A stretch of 13,650 nt of DNA from Methanomicrobiales archaeon (GTDB lineage Archaea; Halobacteriota; Methanomicrobia; Methanomicrobiales; JACTUA01): assembly GCA_028678555.1 (NCBI GenBank), contig JAJRDF010000078.1, positions 1 through 13,650 on the forward strand. The letters are read 5' to 3'. A program made the position numbers and the translations under genes. Shown piece by piece: positions 1-5,775 of this stretch. Position 1 is the stretch's first letter. Each line of letters begins with the position of its first letter. The notes below the pieces were generated by a model, which saw only the letters and a program-made list of their open reading frames with translations, searched no databases and was not told the origin of the DNA.

Positions 1-381
1 CGAGACCCGGACGCCCTTCCCGACAGCCAGGGCCAGGTCGGCCGGGCTCTTGGACGAACCGTTGAAGAGGAGGCCCCCGGGCGCCATCCCGGCCCGGAGG
101 GCCAGCAGGAGCTCCCCCGCCGAGAAGACATCCGCCCCGGCCCCTTCTGAGGCCAGGGCCCGGAGAATCGCCGGGTTCCCGTTGGCCTTTGCCGCAAAGA
201 GGACCTTTGTCCGGCGATACCGGGCCTGGAGGGCATCCCGGTACTCCCGGAAGCTGGCCCGGACACGTTCCTCGTCGGTGACGTAGAGGGGGGTGCCGTA
301 GTGGCGTGCCAGCTCCACGGTGTCATGGGCCCCGACGTAGAGGTGTCCCTTCCGGACCGACAGGTGGGGAGGGAGCCTCAC
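1..381 (-). CDS. lysA: Diaminopimelate decarboxylase, N-terminal part (cut by window edge)
   Basis: This PLP enzyme (alanine-racemase-like fold III) decarboxylates meso-diaminopimelate to L-lysine in the cytoplasm, the last step of the DAP pathway. Only the first 127 codons are inside the window. The sequence LFAAKANGNPAIL at about residues 61-73 carries the PLP Schiff-base lysine (K65), and GAGADVFSAGEL follows, both typical of LysA. The start is taken as GTG at 381, because it overlaps the TGA of the upstream dapL in a GTGA junction and the reading frame runs open to the edge. The 4-base overlap indicates translational coupling with dapL, which supplies the DAP precursor. The family call is secure. 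The total length and the catalytic C-terminal residues lie outside the window. Confidence 0.9.
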   Translation of the reverse strand, partial: MRLPPHLSVRKGHLYVGAHDTVELARHYGTPLYVTDEERVRASFREYRDALQARYRRTKVLFAAKANGNPAILRALASEGAGADVFSAGELLLALRAGMAPGGLLFNGSSKSPADLALAVGKGVRVS

Positions 382-1526
382 GGCCGGAGCCTCCCGATCC
401 GGTCCACCGCCTCCCGGATCCGGTCCACGGACCGGGTGATGGCGAACCGGAGGTAGCCCTTCCCGCAGCTCCCGAACCCGATACCGGGGGTGGCCACGAT
501 CCCGGCCCCGGTAAGAAGCCTCTGGGAGAAGGCCATCCCGTCCTCCACCGGCATCCAGACGTAAAAGGTCGCCTTCGGGGGGTCCACGTTGTAGCCCAGG
601 CCCCGCAGGCCGGCGACGAGCACATCACGCCGCTCCTGGTAGATCCGTGAGGATTCCCGGACGCAGTCCTGGGGACCGCTGAGGGCCGCGATGGCCGCGT
701 GCTGGACCGCGTTGAAGACCCCGCTGTCCACGTTGGTCTTCACCCGTTTCAGACCTGCCAGCACCTCCGCGTTCCCGCAGGCCATCCCGATCCGCCACCC
801 GGTCATGTTGTAGGTCTTGGAGAGGGAATGCATCTCGATCCCCACCTCCTCCGCGCCATCCGTCTCCAGGAACGAGGGGGCCTGGTATCCGTCGAAGGAG
901 ACCTCGGAGTAGGCGTTGTCAAATACGAGGGTGGTATCGTGTTCCCGGGCGAACTCCACTGCCTCCCGGTAGAAGGAGGGGGGCGCCACCGCCGCGGTGG
1001 GGTTGTTCGGGTAGTTCAGGAAGAGGATCTTCGACTTCCGGGCCACCTTCTCCGGGATATCCTCCAGCACCGGGAGGAACCCGTGCTCTGCGGTGAGGGG
1101 CATCGGGTGCACCTTTCCCTCGGCAAAGAGGGTGGAGGTCCGGTACACGGGGTAGCCCGGGTCCGGGACCAGTACGTAGTCCTTCCGGTTCACGAAGGCC
1201 TCCGGGATGTGGGCGATCCCGTCCTTGGATCCCATCAGGGCCACCACCTGGGTTTCAGGGTCCAGGGTGACGGAGAACCGGCGCCGGTACCACTCAGCCA
1301 CGGCAGAACGGAACTCCGGCATTCCCACGTATGAGGGGTAGTGGTGGTTTGCCGGGTCCCGGGCGGCAGTGCAGAGGGCGTCCACGATATGGGGCGGGGT
1401 GGGGAGGTCAGGATCGCCGACGCCCAGGTCGATGACATCCACTCCCCGGCGCAGCTGCTCGGCCTTCAGCTCGTCGATCCGTGCAAAGAGGTACGGGGGC
1501 AGGTCATCCAGGCGATCCGCAAACAT
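378..1526 (-). CDS. dapL: LL-diaminopimelate aminotransferase
   Basis: This class I/II PLP aminotransferase converts tetrahydrodipicolinate and glutamate directly to LL-diaminopimelate, bypassing the acylated DAP routes. It has 382 residues, close to the usual length of about 385-410. Visible motifs are YPSYVGMPEFR near residue 63, MGSKDGIAHIP near 98, NYPNNPT at 171-177, the D203/Y206 PLP contacts, and SLSKTYNMTGWRIG with the PLP lysine K237. The frame is open upstream for another 113 codons, but that stretch has no family similarity. ATG at 1526 gives the expected MFADRL start. No clear Shine-Dalgarno precedes it, and an ATTAATA element about 28 bases upstream suggests a leaderless transcript. 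It is followed by lysA with a 4-base overlap, which supports a lysine role over other aminotransferase functions. Confidence 0.9.
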   Translation of the reverse strand: MFADRLDDLPPYLFARIDELKAEQLRRGVDVIDLGVGDPDLPTPPHIVDALCTAARDPANHHYPSYVGMPEFRSAVAEWYRRRFSVTLDPETQVVALMGSKDGIAHIPEAFVNRKDYVLVPDPGYPVYRTSTLFAEGKVHPMPLTAEHGFLPVLEDIPEKVARKSKILFLNYPNNPTAAVAPPSFYREAVEFAREHDTTLVFDNAYSEVSFDGYQAPSFLETDGAEEVGIEMHSLSKTYNMTGWRIGMACGNAEVLAGLKRVKTNVDSGVFNAVQHAAIAALSGPQDCVRESSRIYQERRDVLVAGLRGLGYNVDPPKATFYVWMPVEDGMAFSQRLLTGAGIVATPGIGFGSCGKGYLRFAITRSVDRIREAVDRIGRLRP

Positions 1527-1550
1527 CCATACTCTATCGGCCGGCGGGAG

Positions 1551-1557
1551 TATTAAT
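1551..1557 (-). promoter_or_regulatory. Possible TATA box for dapL-lysA
   Basis: On the minus strand this reads ATTAATA and is centred about 28 bases upstream of the dapL ATG at 1526. That is the spacing at which archaeal transcription would start at or next to the start codon. The missing Shine-Dalgarno fits a leaderless mRNA. The element is degenerate and has no strong BRE. Confidence 0.35.
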
Positions 1558-1617
1558 CTCCCGTTCCTCCCCAAACTGCAGGAGCGAAGGGGAGGGATTA
1601 TCTCCCGGGGGGGCGAT

Positions 1618-1629
1618 CCCCTGCAGGGG
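1618..1629. promoter_or_regulatory. Perfect 12-bp palindrome just before cutA
   Basis: CCCCTGCAGGGG is a perfect inverted repeat ending 8 bases before the cutA ATG. The dyad extends imperfectly (GATC on the left, TATC on the right). It lies in the 111-bp divergent spacer between dapL and cutA, so it could be an operator or a hairpin over the cutA ribosome-binding region. Its role is inferred only from symmetry and position. Confidence 0.35.
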
Positions 1630-1637
1630 TATCCGGT

Positions 1638-1955
1638 ATGCCTGAGGAGATCGTGCTCGTCATCTCGACCGTTCCCAGGGACGCGTCGGAACGGATCGCA
1701 TCCGCCATGGTGGAGGAGCGCCTGGTGGCCTGCGTGAACGCGGCTTCCGTCAGGTCCCGCTTCTTCTGGAAGGGGGAGTGCAGCACCGAAGAAGAGGACC
1801 TGCTCATCATGAAGACCCGGAAGGACCTGGCCCACAAGGTGATGGCACGGCTCCAGGCCATCCACCCGTATGATGTCCCTGAGATCCTGATCATCCCCGT
1901 CCTTGACGGCTATAGGCCCTACCTGGAATGGATCCGGGGAGAGACGGTTCCGTGA
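1638..1955 (+). CDS. cutA: CutA1 divalent-cation tolerance protein
   Basis: CutA1 is a small, very stable trimeric cytoplasmic protein with a ferredoxin-like fold, linked to divalent metal tolerance. Its biochemical role is still unsettled. At 105 residues it has normal family length. The family signatures are all present: the N-terminal strand IVLVISTVP, RLVACVN near residue 30, the FFWKGE strand near 42, EEDLLIMKTRKDL near 52-64, and HPYDVPEILIIPV near 76-88, followed by YLEWI. ATG at 1638 begins directly at the conserved core, so the start is secure. It is divergent from dapL and is followed 113 bases later by the DUF1890 gene. The spacer holds promoter-like and operator-like elements, so co-transcription with DUF1890 is uncertain. 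Confidence 0.93.
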   Translation: MPEEIVLVISTVPRDASERIASAMVEERLVACVNAASVRSRFFWKGECSTEEEDLLIMKTRKDLAHKVMARLQAIHPYDVPEILIIPVLDGYRPYLEWIRGETVP

Positions 1956-2002
1956 CCGGAAGAGTGGGGGTAAAAGGGCAGTGGTATTTCCTGAATAGGA
2001 TA

Positions 2003-2010
2003 GGATAAAG
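2003..2010 (+). promoter_or_regulatory. Possible TATA box for the DUF1890-DUF1894 pair
   Basis: GGATAAAG lies 59-66 bases upstream of the DUF1890 ATG, in a purine-rich run. A start site about 25 bases downstream would fall within or beside the first CTGTACAG palindrome. This is a weak match, supported mainly by position. Confidence 0.3.
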
Positions 2011-2022
2011 AGGAACGGGATT

Positions 2023-2060
2023 GACTGTACAGGGACAGGCAGGGACTGACTGTACAGGGA
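2023..2060 (+). repeat. Two direct 13-bp repeats, each containing the palindrome CTGTACAG
   Basis: GACTGTACAGGGA occurs at 2023-2035 and again at 2048-2060, offset by 25 bp. Each copy contains the perfect 8-bp palindrome CTGTACAG. The pair covers the predicted start site and leader of the DUF1890 gene, and the second copy also supplies the only Shine-Dalgarno-like bases (AGGGA). Two symmetric sites 25 bp apart near a promoter look like an operator for a dimeric regulator. A recent tandem duplication is the alternative. Confidence 0.6.
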
Positions 2061-2068
2061 ACGTTCGC

Positions 2069-2551
2069 ATGGAGAAGGAAGGGGAACCGGACCGGAAAAA
2101 GGCGCTCCTGCTGCTGGGCTGCCCCGAGGTTCCGGTCCAGATGGGGATCGCCCTCTATGCCAGCCACCGGCTCCGGAAGGAAGGCTGGGACGTGACGGTG
2201 GCGGGGAACCCTTCGGTCCTCCACCTGATCCGGGTCTCGGACCCGGAGCGGCACTACGTGGACCGGATTGCTGCCCTGGACCGGTGCATGGAGAAGCTCA
2301 TCGAGGGAAAGGCAAAGCCGGACCTGTGTCTCGTCTTTGCCCACAACGATGCCGGCCTCTCCTATGCGGCCACGGTGGGATCGGTCGCACCATCCCGGGT
2401 CGTTGCCATCATCTTTGGCAGGAATGCCGAGGAACTGGCGAAGACCATCGAGTTCCCCTGCGAGACGATCGTGGAGAAGGCAGTGCACAACCCCCTGGCC
2501 CTGCGCCAGAAGATCGACAAGGTGTTCGGATGGGCTGCATTGAAGAGATGA
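2069..2551 (+). CDS. DUF1890 family protein (methanogen-specific, function unknown)
   Basis: This is a 160-residue soluble protein, recognised by ALLLLGCPEVPVQMGIALY near residue 12, the VTVAGNPS strand-turn, SDPERHYVD, and AHNDAGLSYAATV near 94. These are features of the DUF1890 family, which is confined to methanogens and has a Rossmann-like fold. No catalytic function is established. ATG at 2069 is preferred over a TTG at 2021, because the extra 16 residues would be encoded by the direct-repeat leader and are not family-like. Its stop overlaps ATG 2548 inside the next gene as ATGA, and the DUF1894 gene begins 22 bases before the stop. The two families are regularly adjacent in methanogens, so they probably act together, perhaps as a complex. 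The family assignment is made from memory of its motifs. Confidence 0.8.
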   Translation: MEKEGEPDRKKALLLLGCPEVPVQMGIALYASHRLRKEGWDVTVAGNPSVLHLIRVSDPERHYVDRIAALDRCMEKLIEGKAKPDLCLVFAHNDAGLSYAATVGSVAPSRVVAIIFGRNAEELAKTIEFPCETIVEKAVHNPLALRQKIDKVFGWAALKR

Positions 2552-2805
2552 AGTACGAGGTCCTCCTCAGCCGGGTCACCTTCAAGGAGTGCCGGGAATT
2601 CATCAGGGATCACTACAAGGAGTTCCACACGGTGAAGCCCGGCTACAAGATCTTTGACTCCTATATCATCGGTGTGCCCCCCATCCTGATCGGCGTAGAT
2701 GACTCCCACGTGGTCTTCCCGTACACGAAGCCCTGCCACGGTACCTTCCTGCTCCGGATCGAGGGCCCGCAGGAGATCGCCCGGCTCCGGGCCGGGAAGG
2801 CGTAA
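2530..2805 (+). CDS. DUF1894 family protein (methanogen-specific, function unknown)
   Basis: This is a 91-residue soluble protein. It resembles DUF1894 (an MTH776-type small alpha/beta protein) in the order MKYEVLLSRVTFKECREFI, YKIFDSYIIGVPPILIGV, VVFPYTKPCHGTFLL. No enzymatic motif is visible. Two starts are possible: ATG 2530, preceded by AAGGTG with 5-base spacing, or ATG 2548, which gives an ATGA overlap with DUF1890. The first is chosen because of the Shine-Dalgarno and because an N-terminal cysteine segment (MGCIEE) looks family-like. Either way it is translationally coupled to DUF1890. It contains the motif PCHG with a single cysteine at the end of a strand. A T-rich stretch follows the stop, consistent with the end of the transcript. 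Confidence 0.78.
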   Translation: MGCIEEMKYEVLLSRVTFKECREFIRDHYKEFHTVKPGYKIFDSYIIGVPPILIGVDDSHVVFPYTKPCHGTFLLRIEGPQEIARLRAGKA

Positions 2806-2806
2806 T

Positions 2807-2824
2807 CTTTTCTTCGCTTTTTCT
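2807..2824 (+). terminator. T-rich archaeal terminator after DUF1894
   Basis: Two T runs (TCTTTTCTTC then GCTTTTTCTC) begin 2 bases after the DUF1894 stop. Short oligo-T tracts without a needed hairpin are typical intrinsic archaeal terminators. A G-rich/C-rich hairpin (GGGGG, short loop, CCCCC near 2877-2893) lies further downstream. Confidence 0.5.
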
Positions 2825-3155
2825 CTAGTGGTTTCCGATAGGATCCATGGGCATCCATACCAGGACATGCTGACGGGGGGGGGCAGAGCCCCCTCCCGGT
2901 CCCTTCCCGACGACAGGAGGATAGCCCCGCCATATCGGTGTTGATCTTCCTGTCCCGGAACACCGGTGGGGGGTGCCCACGCGGCGGGGGCGGAGCCGCC
3001 GCGGAGCCCCCGGGAGCGTCTCACCAGTACCCGCGACATCGGGGAAACCGTCAGATTGTAAGAAACGGAATCATCCGCGTGGATGGCGGCGGGGGGGGGC
3101 ATACCGAAATCCATATTCTCCATGAGGGCACCACTGCTCTGGGAGCGTCTGAATC
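2825..3155. other. Gene-free spacer between DUF1894 and TspO
   Basis: These 331 bases hold no convincing gene. They contain a G9/C5 hairpin near 2873-2893, one copy of the GC-rich dispersed repeat at 2963-3028, a second long G run near 3091-3099, and a 10-base echo of the repeat's end (GGGAGCGTCT at 3141-3150) just upstream of tspO. No strong TATA box was found for tspO. CATATTCT near 3112 is a weak candidate. Confidence 0.5.
2963..3028. repeat. GC-rich dispersed palindromic repeat, copy 1
   Basis: The segment contains GTGCCCACGCGGCGGGGG near its start and CCCCCGGGAGCGTCTCACCAG at its end, with an inner GC-rich self-complementary region (GGGGGC at 2986-2991 pairing with GCCCCC at 3006-3011). 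The same outline recurs at 8724-8792 with a different inner stem. Both copies lie between genes, shortly after a T-rich terminator. Confidence 0.6.
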
Positions 3156-3659
3156 ATGCTTGAACCTGCATGGAACTCAAGACAGGACCTGCCGAAACTG
3201 ATCGCATCGATTCTTATCTGCTTTCTGGCGGCGGCCATCGGATCGATCTTCACAAGCCCCCAGATTGGCGGGTGGTACGCCGGGCTGGAAAAGCCCTGGT
3301 TTGCCCCGCCCAACTGGGTCTTCGGGCCCGTCTGGACCACCCTCTATCTCCTGATGGGGATCGCCCTCTTTCTGGTCTGGCGGAAGGGGCTGGAGCGGCC
3401 GGATGTCCGGCAGGGCGTGATCCTCTTCGGTGTCCAGCTGGCCTTCAATGCGGCCTGGTCCCTGATATTCTTCGGACTCCAGTCACTTTTCGCAGGCCTC
3501 GTCTGCATCGTGATCCTGTGGGTCCTGATCCTGGCGACGCTGATCCAGTTCTGGAAGATCGACCGGATCGCGGGAACCCTGCTCATCCCGTACATCGCTT
3601 GGGTCAGCATCGCCACCTGCCTGAACTATGCCATCTGGGTCCTGAACCCGCTTGGCTGA
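3156..3659 (+). CDS. tspO: TspO/MBR family tryptophan-rich membrane protein
   Basis: This is a 167-residue integral membrane protein of the translocator-protein family, which binds tetrapyrroles and is tied to redox and stress signalling. Its function in archaea is not established. Five hydrophobic helices can be traced at about residues 13-33, 57-75, 86-107, 111-131 and 141-163. Family signatures are WYAGLEKPWFAPPNWVFGPVW (40-60), LYLLMGIAL, NAAWSLIFFG (98-107) and PYIAWVSIATCLNYAIW (145-161). ATG at 3156 places about 12 hydrophilic residues before the first helix. The rubredoxin-FprA-superoxide reductase genes begin 116 bases downstream on the same strand, which fits a role linked to oxygen or haem stress. 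Co-transcription is possible but unproven. Confidence 0.93.
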   Translation: MLEPAWNSRQDLPKLIASILICFLAAAIGSIFTSPQIGGWYAGLEKPWFAPPNWVFGPVWTTLYLLMGIALFLVWRKGLERPDVRQGVILFGVQLAFNAAWSLIFFGLQSLFAGLVCIVILWVLILATLIQFWKIDRIAGTLLIPYIAWVSIATCLNYAIWVLNPLG

Positions 3660-3775
3660 TCCCCTCCCTTTTCCCGTGGCGGGTGCGGATCTGCAACACT
3701 TTTTACCCGGCACGCCCACCGGAATCTCCACCATATTCCGGCAGGGAAATGCTCCGGAAGGACCAGTGACCCACC

Positions 3776-4075
3776 GTGGAAGTGTACCAGTGCCAGATCT
3801 GCGGCCACGAATATGATCCGAAGAGGGGAGAACCCGAACAGGGAATCAGGCCCGGTATCCCCTTTGCGGATCTGCCGGAGAATTGGACCTGCCCGGTCTG
3901 CTGTGCCGAAAAAAAGGCTCTTTCAGAGGCTGTAAACCGCTTTCCTTCGGATCCCCCATCGTTCCCACCGGTGCATCAAGGGGGAACGCATATTACGGAC
4001 AAGGAGCAACGTCACTCCCGGTGCAGCCGGCGGTATGACGGTGGACACCGTTCGTACCGTGGGAATGCGGGGTGA
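3776..4075 (+). CDS. Rubredoxin with atypical second cysteine motif and C-terminal tail
   Basis: Rubredoxin is a one-electron Fe(Cys)4 carrier that can pass electrons to superoxide reductase and flavodiiron proteins. The first ~52 residues are a standard domain: YQCQICGHEYDP with C6/C9, GEPEQGIRPGIPFADLPENWTCPVC with C39/C42. The start must be GTG 3776 (or 3782), since an in-frame TGA lies 9 bases upstream. Two features are odd. The conserved glycine after the second CxxC is cysteine (CPVCC, C43). The frame also runs 47 residues past the domain through polar, unrecognised sequence before stopping at 4075. A stop (TAA) sits in the +1 frame right at the expected domain end, so a one-base change may have extended the gene. 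It lies 72 bases upstream of fprA. Confidence 0.85.
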   Translation: MEVYQCQICGHEYDPKRGEPEQGIRPGIPFADLPENWTCPVCCAEKKALSEAVNRFPSDPPSFPPVHQGGTHITDKEQRHSRCSRRYDGGHRSYRGNAG

Positions 4076-4147
4076 GTGTCGTATGGGAAGAACCGGAAGA
4101 GTGCAGGAAGTGACGAAGCCGAAGAAACGGAAGGCGGAGGGAGGGAC

Positions 4148-5347
4148 ATGACCGCCCGGGAGATGCTCCCCGGTATCTTCGAGGTGGGGGCCATCGACTG
4201 GGACCGGAGGCTCTTTGACGAGCTGATCCCGCTCCCGGACGGGACCAGCTACAACTCCTACCTGATCCGCGGCTCGGAGAAGACGCTCCTCATCGACACG
4301 GTGGATCCTCCCTTTGCCGGAACCCTCTTTGGGCACCTGGACGGGCTGGGTGTCCGGTCCATCGATTACGTCGTGGCCAACCATGCCGAGCAGGACCACT
4401 CGGGCACGCTCGGGACTCTTCTCGCCCGGTACCCGATGGCACGGGTGGTGACCAATGCGAAGTGCCGGGACATGCTGAAGGACCTCCTCCTGATCCCGGA
4501 GGAACGGTTCCTGGTGATCCAGGACCGGGAGAAGCTCTCCCTGGGGGACAGGACCGTCGAGTTCCTGATCACCCCCTGGGTCCACTGGCCCGAGACGATG
4601 GTCACGTACCTGCACGGGGACGGGGTCCTCTTCTCCTGCGACTTCTTCGGGTCCCACTATGCAGCGAGCGAACTCTTCACTGAAGGGAACCCGGCGGTGT
4701 ACGGGGCGGCGAAACGCTACTACGCCGAGATCATGATGCCCTTCCGGTCCTCCGTCCAGGAGAACCTCCGGAAGATCGCACCCCTGGACATCCGGATCAT
4801 CGCCCCCAGCCACGGCCCCGTGTACCGGAACCCGGAGTTCATCCTCTCCGGGTACCGGGACTGGGTCTCGGACCGGGTGGAGAACCGGGTGGTGATCCCC
4901 TGGGTCTCCATGCACGGCTCCACGGCGGCCATGGTCCGGCACCTCACGGATGCCCTGGTATCCCGGGGGATCCCTGTCCAGCCCTTCAACCTCACGGTCT
5001 CGGACACCGGGGAACTGGCAAAGGCACTCGTGGACGCGGCCACCCTCGTGGTTGCCACCCCCACCACCCTCTTCTCCCCGCATCCGAAGGCCATGTATGC
5101 CGTCATCCTGGTGAACCTGCTGCGCCCCAAGACCCGCTGGGTCACCGTCATCGGGTCCTACGGCTGGGGTGGAAAGACCCTGCAGATCGTGAAGGAGAAC
5201 CTCCCCCACCTGAAGGCAGAGCTCCTGGAGCCGGTGATGGTGAAGGGGTACCCGAAGAAGGAGGACCTGGCCGCCCTGGACCGCCTGGCGGATGCCATCG
5301 CCGGGAGGCACCGCACCCTGGGCGCCCCGGCAGGGGGTGGATCATGA
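4148..5347 (+). CDS. fprA: F420H2 oxidase FprA (flavodiiron protein)
   Basis: FprA is a cytoplasmic flavodiiron enzyme that reduces O2 to water, in methanogens using reduced coenzyme F420. It has 399 residues, normal for the family. The N-terminal metallo-beta-lactamase domain carries all the diiron ligands: H79, E81, D83/H84 (HAEQDH), H146, D165 and H222 (SHGP). The C-terminal flavodoxin domain starts near residue 249, with SMHGSTAAM as the FMN phosphate loop and GSYGWGG as a second FMN loop. ATG 4148 is chosen because GGAGGGAGG lies just before it. The frame is open back to GTG 4076, but that 24-residue extension is not family-like. The stop overlaps the superoxide reductase start as ATGA. 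F420H2 rather than rubredoxin as donor is inferred from the methanogen context, although a rubredoxin gene sits immediately upstream. Confidence 0.93.
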   Translation: MTAREMLPGIFEVGAIDWDRRLFDELIPLPDGTSYNSYLIRGSEKTLLIDTVDPPFAGTLFGHLDGLGVRSIDYVVANHAEQDHSGTLGTLLARYPMARVVTNAKCRDMLKDLLLIPEERFLVIQDREKLSLGDRTVEFLITPWVHWPETMVTYLHGDGVLFSCDFFGSHYAASELFTEGNPAVYGAAKRYYAEIMMPFRSSVQENLRKIAPLDIRIIAPSHGPVYRNPEFILSGYRDWVSDRVENRVVIPWVSMHGSTAAMVRHLTDALVSRGIPVQPFNLTVSDTGELAKALVDAATLVVATPTTLFSPHPKAMYAVILVNLLRPKTRWVTVIGSYGWGGKTLQIVKENLPHLKAELLEPVMVKGYPKKEDLAALDRLADAIAGRHRTLGAPAGGGS

Positions 5348-5721
5348 CCCAGCGGTACCAGGTGTACCGGTGCAGCGTCTGCGGGAACATGGTGGAGGTG
5401 ACCCGGGTCGGCAGGGGCGACCTGGTCTGCTGCGGTGTACCCATGATCCTGCTTCCGGAACAGTCACAGGATTCCCTCCACGAGAAGCACCGCCCCCTTG
5501 CACAGGAGAGCGACGGTTCCCTCCGGGTCATCGTCGGGGAAGTGCCCCACCCCATGGAGGACCGGCACTTCATCGAGTGGATCGAGGTGGTGACCGAACA
5601 CGGTGTCTGCCGGAAGTACCTCCGTCCGGGCGACCCGTCCCGGGCGGATTTCCCCGGTCTGTCTCCCCCGGTGAAGGTCCGGGCATACTGCAGCGAGCAC
5701 GGCCTCTGGAAAGAGGCCTGA
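5344..5721 (+). CDS. dfx: Desulfoferrodoxin (two-iron superoxide reductase)
   Basis: This enzyme reduces superoxide to hydrogen peroxide without releasing O2, using rubredoxin or a similar donor. The 125-residue protein has the N-terminal desulforedoxin domain with C10, C13, C29 and C30 (YRCSVCG and VCCG). The catalytic domain has the E47-K48-H49 loop (EKHRP), H69 and H75 (HPMEDRH), and C116/H119 (AYCSEHG). These give the complete His4Cys site and the charged gating residues. The start at 5344 overlaps the FprA stop by 4 bases, so the two are coupled. Together with the rubredoxin upstream this makes a compact O2/superoxide removal unit. The peroxide product would need a peroxidase that is not in this window. 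Confidence 0.96.
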   Translation: MTQRYQVYRCSVCGNMVEVTRVGRGDLVCCGVPMILLPEQSQDSLHEKHRPLAQESDGSLRVIVGEVPHPMEDRHFIEWIEVVTEHGVCRKYLRPGDPSRADFPGLSPPVKVRAYCSEHGLWKEA

Positions 5722-5775
5722 CGTCTCTCCCGAAGGTTCCATAACCCATGCCTGCGAATATCTGAGGGAATGGGC

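Noticed and set aside
1527..1865. N-terminal extension of dapL (open frame continues 113 codons upstream)
   Set aside because: The extension overlaps the cutA gene on the other strand and shows no aminotransferase similarity. The start at 1526 gives the family length.
2873..2893. Classical hairpin terminator
   Set aside because: The G-run/C-run stem has no T tract after it. The T-rich stretch at 2807-2824 is the better archaeal terminator.
3923..5311. Minus-strand open frame of 462 codons
   Set aside because: It is opposite fprA, whose active-site residues are all intact. The antisense translation has no recognisable domain.
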